From positions 1-64,000 of the forward strand of contig CAJAJL010000043.1 in the NCBI GenBank assembly GCA_903940125.1: a stretch of 64,000 nucleotides of DNA, in the 5' to 3' direction. This document shows, in pieces, positions 16,782-25,788 of this stretch. The notes below the pieces were generated by a model, which saw nothing but the letters and a program-made list of their open reading frames with translations, searched no databases and was not told the origin of the DNA. The first letter of the stretch is position 1; each line of letters begins with the position of its first letter. The stretch is from an uncultured Chlorobiaceae bacterium (GTDB taxonomy: Bacteria > Bacteroidota > Chlorobiia > Chlorobiales > Chlorobiaceae). A program made the position numbers and the translations under genes.

Positions 16782-19700
16782 ATGCCGCAAAAGCAACACA
16801 CCAGGAATAAATCAACCTTTTCATCTGATTTGAGATGTCTCGCTGAAGAGCGTCATCAACTTCTTCAAGTCAAAAAACCGGATTTCTCCTCTTCACCTGA
16901 GGAAATATTACGGATGATTCATGAGCTTGAGATTCATCAGATCGAACTCGAAATGCAGCAGGAGGAGCTGGAACAGTCAAAAATTAAGCTGGAGAAGAGT
17001 CTTAAACGGTATACCGATATTTATGATTTTTCCCCTCTCGGTTATCTGACGATAGCACGCGACAGTTCGATACTTGCATTGAACTTGACGGCTGCAAAGA
17101 TGCTTGGCACTGAACGCTCGCGGCTGCTGAATAAAAAACTGGTTTATTTTGTCGCTTCTGAAGACCATCATGCGTTTACTGCACTCATCAATAAGGTATT
17201 CCAAAATCCACAATCAAAACACTCTCAGTCACTTCGTTTGAAAGGAGCCGGAAGCTTTGATCTGCCCGTGAGTATTGATGCCGTCATCAGTGAAAACGGT
17301 GATGAATGCCAGGTTATCCTCTCTGATATCACCAGCTTTAAAGAGATAGAACATGCAATGCTTGTCACGAATGAACGTATGCATCTTATTATGGATGCAA
17401 CTCATTCCGGCACATGGGAGTGGGATTTAGAAACCAACAGACACATCTGGTCGGATAACGTTTGGTCAGCGATTGAAAGTTTTGGTTTGAAACAAGCTTC
17501 CCGTAATGCCACATTTGAGCTATGGAAAGAATTAATTGTGCCTGAGGACAGAGACATGATTGAAAAGATCGTGCTCGATGCTGTAAAAAAAGAGGAGGAA
17601 TTCACCATAGAATGGCGTGTCCGGGACAGTTCCGGCAGGGATCACTGGGTATTGTCCAAAGGCACACCTTTAAAAGGGGATGATGATAAGGTCACGCGTT
17701 ACGGAGGAATGCTTACCGATATAACAGAATTGAAAAAGGTTCAGGAAACATGCAATAAAGCGCAGGCGCTCAATAAAACCATTATCGACAGTATTCCCGG
17801 TCCTTTTTACATAATCGATGCGAAAGGCTTCTATGCAGGCTGGAATGCTTTTGACCGTGATGTCATTGCCGGGAAAACGGAAAGCGAGATGGCGAATATG
17901 CAGGTGATTGCAACCGTTCATCCAGAAGATCGGGCACTCATTCAGGACAAGATTACAGATGTATTTGAGCAAGGTGTTGACGTAAGTGTAGAGGGGAGAG
18001 TACTTCTTCGTGGCGGACCTGAATTTCGCTGGTTTGTAATGAGTGCGCGGAGAGTAATAATTGATGGTAATTCCTTTCTGATAGGTATAGGCACTGACAT
18101 CACGGCCCGTAAAAAAATTGAAGATGTGCTGCTGTTTCTATCACATACGAGCTACCTTTCGCAGGATGAACCGTTTTTTAATACCCTTGCCCGTTACCTT
18201 GCCGAGTGTCTCGACTTGGACCTTGCCTGTATTAACCTTCTTGAAGAAGACGGTTTGACAGCCAGAACACTTGCATTCTGGTGTGACAACCATTTCGAAG
18301 ATAATGAGGAATACAAACTGAAAGACACACCCTGTGGTGATGTCGTCAGAGATGATATCTGCTGTTTCCCTTCGGATGTCAGCCAGACTTTTCCACACGA
18401 TCAGTTACTTAGGGAGCTGCGAGCTGAAAGTTATGTCGGAGTAACTCTCAGGGATCACTCCGGTAACCCGATCGGTCTGATCGCCGTCATCGGACGACGC
18501 CCGCTTACCGATCACCTGATGGCTGAGGCTATTCTGAAAATGGTTTCAGTCCGTGCTTCCGGAGAACTGGAACGATTGCTGAACGAAAATGCATTACGGA
18601 AAAGTGAGAAAAAATACCGGGAGCTCTTTGAAAGAGTCCCGATTGGACTATATCAGATTACATTGGACGGCAAAATAATGAGCGCAAACCAGGGTTGTCT
18701 CGATCTAAGCAGATGCCCGGCTTCAGAAATAAACGCATGGTTTGAACAGGATACAACGAAATTCTACGTTCACCCGGAAGATGGCGTGCAACTGAGGGAT
18801 ATGATCCAGAAACAAGGCTTTGTGAATAATTTTGAAGCAGAGTTCGTTCGCATGGACGGCACGATTGCCTGGCTGAGTAACACTGCAAAATTTGTGCGAG
18901 GTGAAAATGGATACCCGGATGTTATCGCCGGCTCATTAATCGATGTCACCAAACGCAAACATGCCGAGGATGAGTTGAAAAAGCTGAGTGTTGCGATAAC
19001 GCAGAGCCCGGCGGTTGTTATGATTACTGATTATGAAGGAAATATCGAATATGTGAACCCTTCTTTTTCGCTGTTGACAGAGTACAGGATCGAAGAGGTG
19101 AAAGGAAAGAATCCCAAAATTCTTCAGTCAGGTCTGATGCCGAAAGATGTGTATAAAAATCTCTGGGACACAATTCTTTCAGGAAATATCTGGCAGGGTG
19201 AATTACAAAACAGGAAGAAAAACGGTGAACTTTACTGGGAACAGGCGGTCGTTTCGGCCATTAGAAATGAAAACGGCAAGATCACAAATTTTGTGGCAGT
19301 AAAGGAGGATATCACAGAAAAGAAAAAACTATGGGACGACCTTGTCGAGGCAAAAGAAAAAGCAGAGGAGAGCGACCATCTTAAAAGCGCGTTTCTGGCT
19401 AATATCAGCCATGAAATACGCACTCCGATGAACGGCATTCTCGGTTTTTCAGAACTGCTTAAGGAACCGCATCTGTCCGGCGATGAACAGCAGGAATATA
19501 TTGACATCATCCAACAGAGCGGCGAGCGTATGCTCAACCTCATTAATGATCTTATTGATATTTCCCGCATTGATGCCAAGGAGATTGTGCTGCGTCTATC
19601 TGAAACATCACTTAATAAGCAGCTTTATGATCTCTGTGCTTTTTTCAAACCCGACGCTGACAAAAAAGGATTGATGCTGAACTGCAGCTATGGACTTCCT

Positions 19701-20489
19701 GACAGCGAAAGCATCATAGAAACTGACGCTAAAAAACTTGAGCAGGTACTTACCAACCTTATACAGAATGCTCTAAAATTCACCAATGAAGGACACATTG
19801 ATATCGGGTATACGAGAACTGACGCTATGCTCGAGTTTTTTGTGGCAGATACCGGTATAGGTATTCCGGAGGAGATGAAAGAGAGCGTTTTCGACCGTTT
19901 CAGGCAGGTTAACAACTCTCTTTCCCGTCCCCATGAAGGAGCAGGTCTCGGACTGAGCATATCCAGGGCATTCGTTGAGATGCTTGGAGGCGCGATCAGG
20001 GTTGAGCCTGCAGAGAGCGGAGGTGCAAGATTTCTGTTCACACTTCCGTACACCCTTTCCGAATCCAAGGTATTACGATGTGATGAGGAAGATGGGAATA
20101 CTCATGGATCTACTGAGTTATTATCTCGATTGACTGTTCTTGTAGCTGAAGATGACGAAATATGCAGACAGCTTTTGCAAAACAGCCTGAAAGGTGAAAA
20201 TTTCACGATTCTGTTTGCCGGGAACGGAAGGGAAGCTCTTGAACTGATTGAGCAACATCCAGAAATAGATATCGTGCTTATGGACATCAAAATGCCTGAA
20301 ATGAACGGATATGATGCGACCAGGCTGATCAAGCAAACACATCCGGAGCTTCCTGTTATTGCCCAGACAGCATTTACATCACTCGAAGACAGAAAAAAAG
20401 CACGAGAAGCCGGCTGCGAATACTTTATTACCAAACCCATCAAGAAAAGCGAGCTTCTTGAAATTATGCAGAAACTGCTTCATCAGTAA
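16782..20489 (+). CDS. Hybrid sensor histidine kinase with multiple PAS, GAF and REC domains
   Basis: The 1,235-residue protein has no clear membrane segment and should be a cytosolic sensor. Order seen: a Glu/Gln-rich coiled coil (about 30-75); PAS-type domains near 75-190, 200-320 and 330-445, each ending in a PAC-like DIT motif; a GAF-like domain (about 450-605); two more PAS domains (about 615-735 and 740-860, with LIDVTKRK and VKEDITEK); HisKA with FLANISHEIRTPMNG, phospho-acceptor His877; HATPase with NLIQNALKF, DTGIGIPEE and GAGLGLSIS; and a C-terminal receiver with IVLMDIKMPEMNG, phospho-acceptor Asp1168, and conserved Lys in ITKPIKK. There is no DNA-binding output domain, so it probably passes phosphate to another protein. 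The stimulus is unknown. Confidence 0.92.
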   Translation: MPQKQHTRNKSTFSSDLRCLAEERHQLLQVKKPDFSSSPEEILRMIHELEIHQIELEMQQEELEQSKIKLEKSLKRYTDIYDFSPLGYLTIARDSSILALNLTAAKMLGTERSRLLNKKLVYFVASEDHHAFTALINKVFQNPQSKHSQSLRLKGAGSFDLPVSIDAVISENGDECQVILSDITSFKEIEHAMLVTNERMHLIMDATHSGTWEWDLETNRHIWSDNVWSAIESFGLKQASRNATFELWKELIVPEDRDMIEKIVLDAVKKEEEFTIEWRVRDSSGRDHWVLSKGTPLKGDDDKVTRYGGMLTDITELKKVQETCNKAQALNKTIIDSIPGPFYIIDAKGFYAGWNAFDRDVIAGKTESEMANMQVIATVHPEDRALIQDKITDVFEQGVDVSVEGRVLLRGGPEFRWFVMSARRVIIDGNSFLIGIGTDITARKKIEDVLLFLSHTSYLSQDEPFFNTLARYLAECLDLDLACINLLEEDGLTARTLAFWCDNHFEDNEEYKLKDTPCGDVVRDDICCFPSDVSQTFPHDQLLRELRAESYVGVTLRDHSGNPIGLIAVIGRRPLTDHLMAEAILKMVSVRASGELERLLNENALRKSEKKYRELFERVPIGLYQITLDGKIMSANQGCLDLSRCPASEINAWFEQDTTKFYVHPEDGVQLRDMIQKQGFVNNFEAEFVRMDGTIAWLSNTAKFVRGENGYPDVIAGSLIDVTKRKHAEDELKKLSVAITQSPAVVMITDYEGNIEYVNPSFSLLTEYRIEEVKGKNPKILQSGLMPKDVYKNLWDTILSGNIWQGELQNRKKNGELYWEQAVVSAIRNENGKITNFVAVKEDITEKKKLWDDLVEAKEKAEESDHLKSAFLANISHEIRTPMNGILGFSELLKEPHLSGDEQQEYIDIIQQSGERMLNLINDLIDISRIDAKEIVLRLSETSLNKQLYDLCAFFKPDADKKGLMLNCSYGLPDSESIIETDAKKLEQVLTNLIQNALKFTNEGHIDIGYTRTDAMLEFFVADTGIGIPEEMKESVFDRFRQVNNSLSRPHEGAGLGLSISRAFVEMLGGAIRVEPAESGGARFLFTLPYTLSESKVLRCDEEDGNTHGSTELLSRLTVLVAEDDEICRQLLQNSLKGENFTILFAGNGREALELIEQHPEIDIVLMDIKMPEMNGYDATRLIKQTHPELPVIAQTAFTSLEDRKKAREAGCEYFITKPIKKSELLEIMQKLLHQ

Positions 20490-20505
20490 ATCGCATTTTA
20501 TTTTA

Positions 20506-20535
20506 GGCAAATACTTGTGGGGCAAATACTTGTGG
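20506..20535. repeat. 15-bp perfect tandem duplication
   Basis: GGCAAATACTTGTGG occurs twice head to tail (20506-20520 and 20521-20535), between the converging kinase and 95-residue genes and outside both coding regions. It looks like a recent slippage or duplication event. Confidence 0.85.
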
Positions 20536-20549
20536 TCATCGTCCTGTCT

Positions 20550-20837
20550 TCAACGAAATGCTGCCACTGTTCTGCTGGTGCCGCCAATTACCATGGTGCC
20601 GTTCCAGAACCTGCTTGTTCCCGCTGGAGCTGTACTTCCTTCAAGCAGAACAATTACTGGTTTTATCCGTCGCGTATCGCATTCTGCAAACCTGGCATGG
20701 TTCAAGACTGAGAGATCATCCGCGGTAATTACTGTGCTGTCCTTGAACTCCGAGAAGAGGTTTTCCTCATCCTGCAGTGCCTGTGTTATTTGGTCGATGC
20801 TGAACTGGCCTGATATGTCGATGTAATACATGCTCAT
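20550..20837 (-). CDS. Hypothetical protein, 95 residues
   Basis: No family recognised. The chain begins MSMYYIDISGQFSIDQITQAL and has a central VITADDLSVLNHARF and PVIVLLEGS, a regular alternation of strands and helices that suggests a small globular cytoplasmic domain. No signal peptide. It lies 8 bases downstream of the lipoprotein gene on the same strand with GGAGG in the gap, so the two are probably one operon. Confidence 0.55.
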   Translation of the reverse strand: MSMYYIDISGQFSIDQITQALQDEENLFSEFKDSTVITADDLSVLNHARFAECDTRRIKPVIVLLEGSTAPAGTSRFWNGTMVIGGTSRTVAAFR

Positions 20838-20845
20838 ATTGCCTC

Positions 20846-21766
20846 CTAATTCACGAGGTGGTTATTCTTGAAGATGGTGAAAAGGTCCTGGATTTTAGTT
20901 TCATCGTGACCTCGCTCTCTGAGTATGGCTCTCAACTGTTTTTTAGCGGCCTGCAGATCTTTGAAACTCAACCCATTGAGGCCTAAATCGCTCAGTAAGG
21001 TCTGAGTTTTGGGAAGATCTTTGGTGATATCTGTAAGCCCCTCGATAGCATCTCCAATTTTTTTGTTCTGTGTGCGAGCTTGACTGGAAAGAAGTCGGGA
21101 AATTCTTGCCCGCGTGATACCCTCTATTTCTTCAGTGGCATTCTTTTCCTGGGCACTGGCCGTAACCTGGATTGCATTGATGGCACCGAACAACGTGCCT
21201 GCATAATAATATGAATCAAGTTCTGTTATTGCCTGTTCGACGCTATATATTTCAAGAGGTTTGCCCATGCCCTGCAAAATCGACAGGAGTACCTGTTTTC
21301 GCTGTGCATTCATAGCGGCAATGAGGGCCGGCATGGTCTTTTCATAATAATAGTGCTTGTCAATGGCACTCTTCGAGCCTGCAAGAGTGGCAGATATGGC
21401 CGAAAGCGCAGTTCTTGTACTGGCGGGTGTCAAGGCCGTCCCTGCGATGTTCAGCGACAGGATTGCTACATCGCTTGCAGAGTCGATGAACTGTCTTTCG
21501 GCGTTTAAGCTTTTAATGAACTGAAGATAGCGCAGATTCATCATTACCAGACGACCGGCAATCATTTTATCCCGTTTCTCAATTGTCGCACCGCCTTCGT
21601 ACACATTTTTGATAGCAACAGCACTGCTGAACTCGGTTTCAAGCGCTTTCAGATCCTGCATGACATCAAAGGATGGTACCGGACCTCCACCATCCCTTAC
21701 GGTTGAGCATCCGAACAAAGAAAATAAAACGATTACCAACAATGATAATGAAATGCCTCGACTCAT
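20846..21766 (-). CDS. Predicted lipoprotein of unknown function
   Basis: The 306-residue protein has a signal peptide ending in lipobox LFGC (Cys20), so it should be lipid-anchored. The rest is mainly helical, with long Ala/Leu/Ser-rich stretches (for example ALSAISATLAGSKSAIDKH) and no recognised domain. It heads an operon with the 95-residue gene. No homologue was recognised. Confidence 0.7.
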   Translation of the reverse strand: MSRGISLSLLVIVLFSLFGCSTVRDGGGPVPSFDVMQDLKALETEFSSAVAIKNVYEGGATIEKRDKMIAGRLVMMNLRYLQFIKSLNAERQFIDSASDVAILSLNIAGTALTPASTRTALSAISATLAGSKSAIDKHYYYEKTMPALIAAMNAQRKQVLLSILQGMGKPLEIYSVEQAITELDSYYYAGTLFGAINAIQVTASAQEKNATEEIEGITRARISRLLSSQARTQNKKIGDAIEGLTDITKDLPKTQTLLSDLGLNGLSFKDLQAAKKQLRAILRERGHDETKIQDLFTIFKNNHLVN

Positions 21767-22015
21767 ATTTATATCTCCTCAGTCAGTCAAAACGCCAGTA
21801 GTTATTGTTTAGACGTAAAAAAAACTTTTACCTGTTCTGCATGAAATATAATGGATTTTCATATGCGCAACGTGTAGATTTAAGCAAAATTTAAGAACCT
21901 TTTAATTGCCGTTTAAGATGCCTTGGAGTATTGTAACAGTTGTAGCTCAAAATATCGCACCTGCGATTGAAGCGTTACTTTAATAATCATCAATAGTCAA
22001 AAAACGAGGTAAACA

Positions 22016-22444
22016 ATGCATAATATTTTACGCGCTCTTTTTATTGCAATACTTTCTCTGGTGCTTTCCAATAATGCAGTATTTGCTGAAACTGATGCTA
22101 AAAGCTTTCTCATAAGCGGCGAGGCAAAGTTTAAAGCAAAGGATTACAATGGTGCTATTTCAGATTACACAAAAGCATTGGAACTTAAACCAAGATTTGC
22201 TGAGGCGTATCTCAATCGAGGGTTTGCCAAACGATCCATAGGTGATATCGAAGGAGCAAAAGGAGACTTTAAAAAATCTATAGATGTTGATCCCACCCCT
22301 AAAGATGCAGCAGCTTATTATCAACGTGCTCTTGCAAAATTCGCTCTCGGAGATAAAGATAGTGCCTTGTCAGACTTTAAAAGGGCGGCAGATCATGGAG
22401 ACAGCAACGCGAAAGCATGGTTAAAAGATAATGGGTATAAATAG
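22016..22444 (+). CDS. Exported TPR-repeat protein
   Basis: The 142-residue protein has a signal peptide (residues 1-24, cleavage after VFA) and about three tetratricopeptide repeats: KFKAKDYNGAISDYTKALELKPRFAEAYLNRG, the next GDIEGAKGDFKKSIDVDP, and GDKDSALSDFKRAADHG. TPR units bind partner proteins, here in the periplasm. The gene stands alone and ends at a strong terminator (22467-22497). A separate, cytosolic TPR gene of similar repeat sequence lies at 25351. Confidence 0.85.
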   Translation: MHNILRALFIAILSLVLSNNAVFAETDAKSFLISGEAKFKAKDYNGAISDYTKALELKPRFAEAYLNRGFAKRSIGDIEGAKGDFKKSIDVDPTPKDAAAYYQRALAKFALGDKDSALSDFKRAADHGDSNAKAWLKDNGYK

Positions 22445-22466
22445 TGGCAGATAGCTTAACAATCCG

Positions 22467-22497
22467 GCTTCGTTGATAACTCAACGAAGCTTTTTTT
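22467..22497 (+). terminator. Intrinsic terminator of the TPR gene
   Basis: GCTTCGTTGA (22467-22476) pairs perfectly with TCAACGAAGC (22481-22490) across a four-base loop and is followed by seven T (22491-22497). Confidence 0.93.
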
Positions 22498-22558
22498 GCT
22501 GTTGATTCTTGCGGAGATCTCGTTGAGTTTTATGCCGGTGGCAGCAGTCCAACTGGAT

Positions 22559-23794
22559 TCAGTTATTTATTCTGCGCAGATAGGCGGGTGTATCCGGCAA
22601 ACCTTTTTGAATTTTATCGGCGCTGAGTTCTTTAGTGCTTGTAAATAATGGATTTTGTTTCTGGGGATCTGCTTCATCAGTCGTTTTCTGCCTTCGGATA
22701 TATGCCGGAATGGAGTAATCAGTTGTGGAAGATGTCTTTGCGCCATGACCTGCAGTGTCTGATATAGGATGTTTTCCTGATCCTGGAGACTCCTGCCATG
22801 GCTCTTCAATCGTCTTTCTTTTGAATCCGGTTATTATCACCGTTACTCTTGTTTCACCCGAAATACCTGCTTTGTCAATGTAGCCGTTGATAATGGTACT
22901 TTCACTACCGACCTGCTCCTCAATATAGGTCATGGCCTCAGACATGTCTCTCATGGTGACTTCACCTGTAATGTTCACCAAGACACCTTTTGCGCCCTTC
23001 ACCAAAATGCCGTCAAGCTGCAGATTGTTGAAAGCATCGGTTGATGCTCTCAGGGCACGTCGTTCGCCCGATGCAACAGCCGTTCCGATAACTGCGTCGC
23101 CCGCTCCCTTCAAGAGACCGCACAGGTCACCAAAGTTGACATTGATATGTCCCCGGCTGTTGAGAATGTCCGCAATCCCTTTCGCAGTTCTGAACATGAC
23201 ATCATTCGCCAGATTGAAGGCTTCTTTGACGGTTGTGTTCTCCTCGGCGCCATTCATAATCTTTTCGTTATCGACCAGTATAATTGTGTCTATATAGTTG
23301 CGAAGCTCAGCAATGCCATCCTCAGCTGTCTTTGCTTTCATTTTACCTTCGCAGTTGAATGGCTTCGTTACAAGCCCAACGGTGAGAATGCCCATATTTC
23401 TTGCAATAAGGGCAATCAATGGGGCGGCCATGGTTCCGGTATCTTTACCCATACCTGCAGCAATAATGACAATATCCGCCCCGTGCAGTTGAGCTGCAAT
23501 GTGCTCCCGGTCATCTTCAGAAAACAGAGGGTTGTTCAAAGGGCTTTTCGTAAAAGTAACGCCAAAATCAATTCCATTCACTTCGTTATTACCGATTCTC
23601 ACTCGTACCGGAGCTTTGGAATTCAGCAGCTCCTGAGGCTCTGTATTGAATGCGATATATTCAACTCCGTTGATTTCATTCTCAATCATCGTGTTTAATG
23701 CATTGCAACCACAACCGCCGACACCGACGATTTTGATGGTTATTCCTTTGCATTCAGCGTTCTCAAACAATCCAGGGTCCAGTTCGAATGCCAT
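22559..23794 (-). CDS. Divergent FtsZ-family GTPase
   Basis: FtsZ polymerises into the division ring. This 411-residue protein has the FtsZ fold but departs from the consensus at key loops. The N-terminal loop reads GVGGCGCNALN (24-34) where GVGGGGxNAVN is usual. The tubulin signature (T4 loop, normally GGGTGTG) reads GKDTGTM (116-122). The T7 catalytic loop, usually NVDFADV, reads NVNFGDL (218-224), so the first catalytic Asp is Asn220 while Asp223 is kept. The tail carries two copies of the partner-binding motif: IPAYIRRQ (362-369) and TPAYLRRINN (402-411). It stands alone, outside any ftsA/mur cluster. It is probably a paralogue with altered GTPase behaviour; part of the deviation could be lineage-typical. 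Confidence 0.88.
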   Translation of the reverse strand: MAFELDPGLFENAECKGITIKIVGVGGCGCNALNTMIENEINGVEYIAFNTEPQELLNSKAPVRVRIGNNEVNGIDFGVTFTKSPLNNPLFSEDDREHIAAQLHGADIVIIAAGMGKDTGTMAAPLIALIARNMGILTVGLVTKPFNCEGKMKAKTAEDGIAELRNYIDTIILVDNEKIMNGAEENTTVKEAFNLANDVMFRTAKGIADILNSRGHINVNFGDLCGLLKGAGDAVIGTAVASGERRALRASTDAFNNLQLDGILVKGAKGVLVNITGEVTMRDMSEAMTYIEEQVGSESTIINGYIDKAGISGETRVTVIITGFKRKTIEEPWQESPGSGKHPISDTAGHGAKTSSTTDYSIPAYIRRQKTTDEADPQKQNPLFTSTKELSADKIQKGLPDTPAYLRRINN

Positions 23795-23929
23795 TTTTTA
23801 CAGCCTGTTTTTTTATGGTTGGTCTATGAAATAAATGTACTGAATGTAACGCAACTAACCCTTGCTTTCACTCTTATGAGGAAAAATACAGGCATGGAGG
23901 GATTATTAAAATAAAATATTGTTTTGTTC

Positions 23930-23958
23930 TTAATTGATACTATATTAATATCAATTAA
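23930..23958 (+). promoter_or_regulatory. Palindromic operator candidate upstream of the Rrf2 gene
   Basis: TTAATTGATA (23930-23939) and TATCAATTAA (23949-23958) form a perfect 10-bp inverted repeat with a 9-base spacer, ending 10 bases before the Rrf2 start codon. Rrf2 regulators of the NsrR/IscR type bind AT-rich palindromes of about this size, so self-control of the operon is likely. Confidence 0.7.
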
Positions 23959-23968
23959 AAGAACTGCT

Positions 23969-24394
23969 ATGAAAGTACTCACAAAAAATACGGATTACGC
24001 CATACGGGCCTTGCTGGCGCTTGCTGCAAAGAAGGGGAGGTATCTGTCGGCAAAGTCTATTGCTACTGAGAACGATATCCCTTACCAGTTTCTGCGTCGT
24101 CTGTTGCAGGAGATGATTCGCCACGACCTGATAGTTTCAAAAGAGGGTGTTCAGGGCGGTTTTATGATGGAAAAGGATCCGGATACCATAAGCGTGACAC
24201 AACTGATTGAAATTTTTCAGGGCAAGGTGCAGGTGTCGGAGTGCATGTTTCGCAAGCAGATTTGCGGCAATCGTGCACGCTGTGTTCTTCGCCATGAGAT
24301 TATGCGTATTGAGCAGGTTGTGCAGAGCGAGTTTGAAAAGGTTACCATCGGCAAACTGCTCAGGGATCTTGCAGGTGCGGCATTGAAACCATAA
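23969..24394 (+). CDS. Rrf2-family transcriptional regulator (NsrR/IscR-like)
   Basis: The 141-residue protein starts MKVLTKNTDYAIRALLALA, the typical winged-helix opening of Rrf2 proteins, with a recognition helix in IPYQFLRRLLQEM and the wing GVQGGFMM. Cys92, Cys99 and Cys105 (spacing x6, x5) are placed as the cluster ligands of NsrR/IscR, so it should bind an Fe-S cluster that senses NO or redox state. Start ATG 23969 fits the family; the longer frame from 23924 does not. It heads an operon with a ferredoxin-like gene, a TPR gene and the hybrid cluster protein, and a palindrome lies just upstream. Control of hcp in response to nitrosative stress is inferred. Confidence 0.88.
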   Translation: MKVLTKNTDYAIRALLALAAKKGRYLSAKSIATENDIPYQFLRRLLQEMIRHDLIVSKEGVQGGFMMEKDPDTISVTQLIEIFQGKVQVSECMFRKQICGNRARCVLRHEIMRIEQVVQSEFEKVTIGKLLRDLAGAALKP

Positions 24395-24411
24395 TAAAGG
24401 AGTTACCCACG

Positions 24412-25305
24412 ATGAAACGACAGATTATCACTATAGATGAAAAACGATGTACCGGATGCGGCGACTGTATTCCAGGTTGTCCCGAGGGGGCGCTGCAGGT
24501 GATTGACGGGAAAGCCCGTCTTATCAGCGACCTTTTTTGCGATGGACTTGGAGCCTGCATCGGCCACTGTCCGACAGGAGCGATGAAGATTGAAACCCGT
24601 GAGGCTGAACCCTATGACGAAAAGCGCGTCATGCATGAGAGCATTGCAAAGGGCGGCCCCAATGTCATAGCAGCTCATCTGCACCATCTGATGGATCACG
24701 GCCAGAGCGACTTTGTGCAGCAGGCGCTTGAATACCTCGAAGAGCAGGGAATTGTGAATCCGCTGGAACGTGAAGGCGCCCGCCAACCGGCAACGCAGCA
24801 TGCTCATGCAGGTCACCACCATGCCGCGCACGCCGGCGGATGTCCAGGCAGCAGGACCATAGACTTCAACGCTTATGGAAAATCCGATGCAGCGGTTGCT
24901 ACGAAGCCGGAAGCACCTGTTCAAAGCGCACTCCGCCAGTGGCCGATTCAGCTTCACCTTGTTTCACCTCAGGCTCCCTATTTCCAGGGTTCCGATCTCT
25001 TGCTGGCAGCCGATTGCTGCGCATTTGCTGTCGGCGACTTCCATGGCACCTTCATGAAGGGTAAAAGTCTTGCGATAGCCTGTCCTAAACTTGATTCAGA
25101 GATGGACATCTACATTGACAAACTTGCCGCCATGATCGATATGTCACATATCAATACCATCACCGTTGCCATCATGGAGGTGCCCTGCTGTGGCGGTCTG
25201 ATGTCGATTGTCGCCGAAGCGCAACGAAAAGCCAGGCGTAAGGTGCCGGTAAAAAAGGTGGTTATCAGTCTGCATGGTGAGACAATATCCGAAGAATGGG
25301 TATGA
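24412..25305 (+). CDS. Dicluster 4Fe-4S ferredoxin-type protein linked to hcp
   Basis: The 297-residue protein begins with two ferredoxin-like motifs: CTGCGDCIPGCP (13-24) and a second, unusually spaced one with CDGLGACIGHCP. A His-rich linker (HAHAGHHHAAHAGG) follows, then a conserved C-terminal domain with further Cys (DCCAF, ACPKL, VPCCGG). Genes of this type often lie beside hybrid cluster protein, where they probably deliver electrons to it. The His-rich stretch may bind metal. It starts 17 bases after the regulator gene with AAAGGAG upstream. Confidence 0.85.
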   Translation: MKRQIITIDEKRCTGCGDCIPGCPEGALQVIDGKARLISDLFCDGLGACIGHCPTGAMKIETREAEPYDEKRVMHESIAKGGPNVIAAHLHHLMDHGQSDFVQQALEYLEEQGIVNPLEREGARQPATQHAHAGHHHAAHAGGCPGSRTIDFNAYGKSDAAVATKPEAPVQSALRQWPIQLHLVSPQAPYFQGSDLLLAADCCAFAVGDFHGTFMKGKSLAIACPKLDSEMDIYIDKLAAMIDMSHINTITVAIMEVPCCGGLMSIVAEAQRKARRKVPVKKVVISLHGETISEEWV

Positions 25306-25350
25306 AACGGGTCTGCAATTTTGTTATAAAACAGTAATGAGGAAAGATCA

Positions 25351-25767
25351 ATGCTGAAAGATGCGATGGGTGGATACAGGGGAACGGCCACGGAGATCAG
25401 CCGTATCATTGCCGAACATCCTGAGAACGCCGAAGCATACTATGATCGGGGTAATGCCCGGAGCAGTTGCGAAGACTACGATGGCGCTATCGGTGATTTC
25501 ACCATGGCACTGAAAATAGGCCTCCGGTTCCGTGAAGCTATAACCGCATATGGGAATCGAGGTATGGCAAGGATGAAGAGTGGTGATCTGGATGGCGCCA
25601 TGCTGGATTTCAGCGAGATCATCGATCGAAAGCCAACCAACAGAAGGCTGTTGTGTACGGCGTATAAGAACAGGGCGATAGTGAAAGAAAAAATGGGTGA
25701 TGGCGAGGAAGCTGCAGGAGACAGGAAAATGGCTCTGATACTGTCACCGGATGGAAAGAAACAATAA
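25351..25767 (+). CDS. Small cytosolic TPR protein in the hcp operon
   Basis: The 138-residue protein contains about three TPR units: AEAYYDRGNARSSCEDYDGAIGDF, TAYGNRGMARMKSGDLDGAMLDF and AYKNRAIVKEKMGDGEEA. It has no signal peptide, unlike the related TPR protein at 22016. It lies between the ferredoxin-like gene and hcp, with AGGAAAG before the start, and may act as an adaptor for the Hcp redox partners; this is a guess from position. Confidence 0.75.
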   Translation: MLKDAMGGYRGTATEISRIIAEHPENAEAYYDRGNARSSCEDYDGAIGDFTMALKIGLRFREAITAYGNRGMARMKSGDLDGAMLDFSEIIDRKPTNRRLLCTAYKNRAIVKEKMGDGEEAAGDRKMALILSPDGKKQ

Positions 25768-25788
25768 CCAATAATGGAGGAAAGAACG

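Noticed and set aside
20506-20535. 15-bp tandem duplication as a phase-variable element
   Set aside because: It is outside both coding regions and only two units long; it appears to be a neutral duplication.
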